Source of the DNA: Flectonema sp. DT1601
Lineage: Eukaryota > Euglenozoa > Diplonemea > Diplonemida > Diplonemidae
Direction of reading: 5' to 3'
Length of the DNA stretch: 64,000 nucleotides
Assembly: GCA_964019425.1 (NCBI GenBank)
Contig: OZ025796.1
Coordinates: 124,001 to 188,000, forward strand
In this document: piece by piece, positions 62,570 to 64,000 of the stretch
Numbering within the stretch: position 1 is the stretch's first letter
Layout: the number at the start of each line of letters is the position of its first letter
Made by a program: the position numbers and the translations under genes
Notes under the pieces: generated by a model
Told to the model about the DNA's origin: nothing
Seen by the model: the letters and a program-made list of their open reading frames with translations, nothing else
Databases searched by the model: none

Positions 62570-64000
62570 TTAGTTAGTATCATTAATTTTAGAACAGAAA
62601 AGTGAGAATAAAAAAAGTAGAGATCAATAAAAGAAAAGTATTCATTTCTGCAGTTTCCTAACATCAAAGGGTAATAGAATATGTAGTTTCAGGCCTTAAT
62701 CTTATACTACTTGTCCCTTTTTAGGCCTTCATCAGTAAGTTCTAAGGGACTTCATTCTATGTTGAAGTTGCTATCGTTCAAAGATAAAAATCCATCGGAG
62801 CTCGCCAGGATAGGGCTAGCAATGTTTATTTGCTTTTGCTCAATTTGAATTTTTGACGTCTGATCGTTTCACTATTACAGTCGAGTTAATGGATGAGTCG
62901 TCATCCAATTTGCGTTTTACTTTATCTTCGCATATCATCAAAGGTCCTATATTCGCTGGTGTCATCGTAACATCCATATCAGTCTGAGCTTTTATTGGTA
63001 TCATATGGAAACTATACTCTGTAGTTCGGTACATCTTGTCAAAATGATCGAAAGGGAGTCTTAAATCTTTTGTGCCTTTAAGAATGTCTCGGATGATCAT
63101 GGACTCAAATGAGACTAGCGCAACAATAAAGTGAGTCATCCTTGTTTTCGCTTTATGTAGAATAAGTGCTGCGGCTGCTTCAGGATAATCGAAATCTGCT
63201 GGGTTAACGAAGTACTCGATTCTTCTGTTGAATTTAGTCATGCAAGCCATGTTAAGTACTTGTAGCGAGAACCAACCATCTGGTGATGGTTTATGCTCTG
63301 AGTTGTTCGGTTCTACTTTAAGAGATTCTTCATAAAATCGCTGTTGGTAGTTTTGCAGAAAACTGAAGTTAATTCTATCGATATATAAATGATCTGCAAT
63401 GAAGTTGAGCGCTGCCCATCCGCATTCTCCACCGAGAAGACCTTCTCCTGATGTTTGATGTAGGGATGGTGGAAATCGTTTATCCAAGGAATGGCTTGTA
63501 GAGCCTGTGTGGTTAATTGTATCCTTTTCGATGCTTAATGGGACTTTGTGACTAAACTTCTCAAAAGTAAGGTTGATACGACGCATTGCAGCTGCTGTAT
63601 TACCATCATCAATGTGAGAGCTAATGAAGCGGAGGCATGCTGCTCTGATATTGTCAGATTTATAGCCCCGGTTGAGTAATCTATAAGTTACCGCTTCAAG
63701 TTCCTGTAAAAAGTCTGCCTGGTTGTTGCAGATTTTTAGAGCTCGTAAGATCATGGTGGTAAAGATACCTGAACCCATTGACTCTTGAGCTGCGGAATGC
63801 TGATGAGTAAACCTTGTTGGCGTAATATGCCAACCCCTGGCTTTGTCATTAACACTTAAACGAATCCATCGTTTATTTGTGTTAGTGATCTCTATTCGGA
63901 TACGAATTCCTATATAAGAGACATCATCAATATTATTCGAAGTATCAGTGTAATCCATTGAGTACAGACTTGCTGGTGGAGGGTCACAACTCCAGGTGAG
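62570..64000 (-). mobile_element. Retroelement, 3' part: end of polyprotein ORF plus 3' UTR (runs off the window)
   Basis: The 3' end of the element falls at about 62570, where its similarity to the relic at 24803-24925 begins. The ORF stops at 62840 and is open through the right edge, so the 5' part lies outside. The transcript-sense strand is minus, like the host genes. Family cannot be fixed without the polymerase core. Confidence 0.6.
62840..64000 (-). CDS. Partial retroelement ORF: reverse-transcriptase C-terminal region and cysteine-protease-like domain
   Basis: At least 386 codons are open to the window edge. The first part has the pattern seen at the end of many retroelement reverse transcriptases (LRALKICNNQADFLQELEAV followed by LLNRGYKSDNIR). 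A linker leads to a region with GGECGWAAL near the codon for residue 178 (counting from the first ATG), GWFSLQVLNMAC, and THFIVALVSF near residue 273. The Cys-then-His order and spacing resemble papain-like deubiquitinase-type folds such as Josephin or OTU domains. Protease domains are known in a few retroelement families, such as OTU-bearing Dualen and Ulp-bearing Utopia elements. The C-terminus is charged (KVKRKLDDDSS). The assignment is by pattern only. Confidence 0.55.
   Translation of the reverse strand, partial: LTWSCDPPPASLYSMDYTDTSNNIDDVSYIGIRIRIEITNTNKRWIRLSVNDKARGWHITPTRFTHQHSAAQESMGSGIFTTMILRALKICNNQADFLQELEAVTYRLLNRGYKSDNIRAACLRFISSHIDDGNTAAAMRRINLTFEKFSHKVPLSIEKDTINHTGSTSHSLDKRFPPSLHQTSGEGLLGGECGWAALNFIADHLYIDRINFSFLQNYQQRFYEESLKVEPNNSEHKPSPDGWFSLQVLNMACMTKFNRRIEYFVNPADFDYPEAAAALILHKAKTRMTHFIVALVSFESMIIRDILKGTKDLRLPFDHFDKMYRTTEYSFHMIPIKAQTDMDVTMTPANIGPLMICEDKVKRKLDDDSSINSTVIVKRSDVKNSN

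Overview
This is a nuclear window from a eukaryotic microbe. It is AT-rich, packed with poly(A)/poly(T) runs, uses the standard genetic code, and has short spliceosomal introns. About 21 supported protein-coding genes are present and every one lies on the minus strand. Several minus-strand start codons sit a few tens of bases after a pyrimidine-rich stretch and the first following AG. A long one-strand array with such sites is what polycistronic transcription plus spliced-leader trans-splicing produces, as in Euglenozoa (kinetoplastids, diplonemids) or dinoflagellate relatives. The thirteen cis-introns argue against a typical kinetoplastid. I favour an AT-rich euglenozoan such as a diplonemid-like lineage, but no spliced-leader gene or rRNA is visible, so the placement is an inference.

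Layout from left to right (genes are transcribed right to left). 1-14 kb: mitochondrial cysteine desulfurase NFS1; two paralogous membrane SPFH/band-7 proteins flanking a multi-span degenerate cyclase protein and a calmodulin-like protein; a type II membrane sulfotransferase; a CCAR/DBC1-like protein with a Nudix-like domain and a C-terminal SAP domain; a small basic protein; an RPA3-like OB-fold protein. 14-25 kb: a single-exon surface protein of about 3,440 residues with a signal peptide and a GPI-type tail. Just upstream of it lie a duplicated fragment of its own 5' end and a retroelement tail relic. 26-36.6 kb: a tubulin-tyrosine-ligase-like enzyme, a WDR26/Gid7-like protein with two LisH-CTLH units, a VDAC-type porin, a probable short pseudokinase, and a Q-rich protein with a RanBP2-type zinc finger.

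36.6-43.7 kb and 46-49.5 kb are gene-poor. They hold homopolymer runs and dispersed repeats, including a family with conserved internal hairpins. Between and after them are an N-acylated kinase-pseudokinase, a receptor-like kinase with a degenerate cyclase domain, a zinc finger-ubiquitin-like-TFIIS protein, a MAP65/PRC1-like microtubule bundler and an eIF4E with a very long tail. The right edge cuts a retroelement ORF that joins a reverse-transcriptase-like C-terminus to a cysteine-protease-like domain.

The genes do not form one pathway. They mix housekeeping functions (Fe-S biogenesis, porin, RPA, eIF4E, GID-type ligase, transcription elongation) with membrane signalling (two pseudocyclase proteins, two kinases, calmodulin-like) and cytoskeleton (TTL, MAP65). 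Such functional mixing is normal for polycistronic units. The most unusual signals are the uniform gene orientation, the two contrasting splice-site grammars (AACAG cis acceptors in A-rich context versus pyrimidine-rich candidate trans acceptors), the domain fusions, and the structured dispersed repeats.
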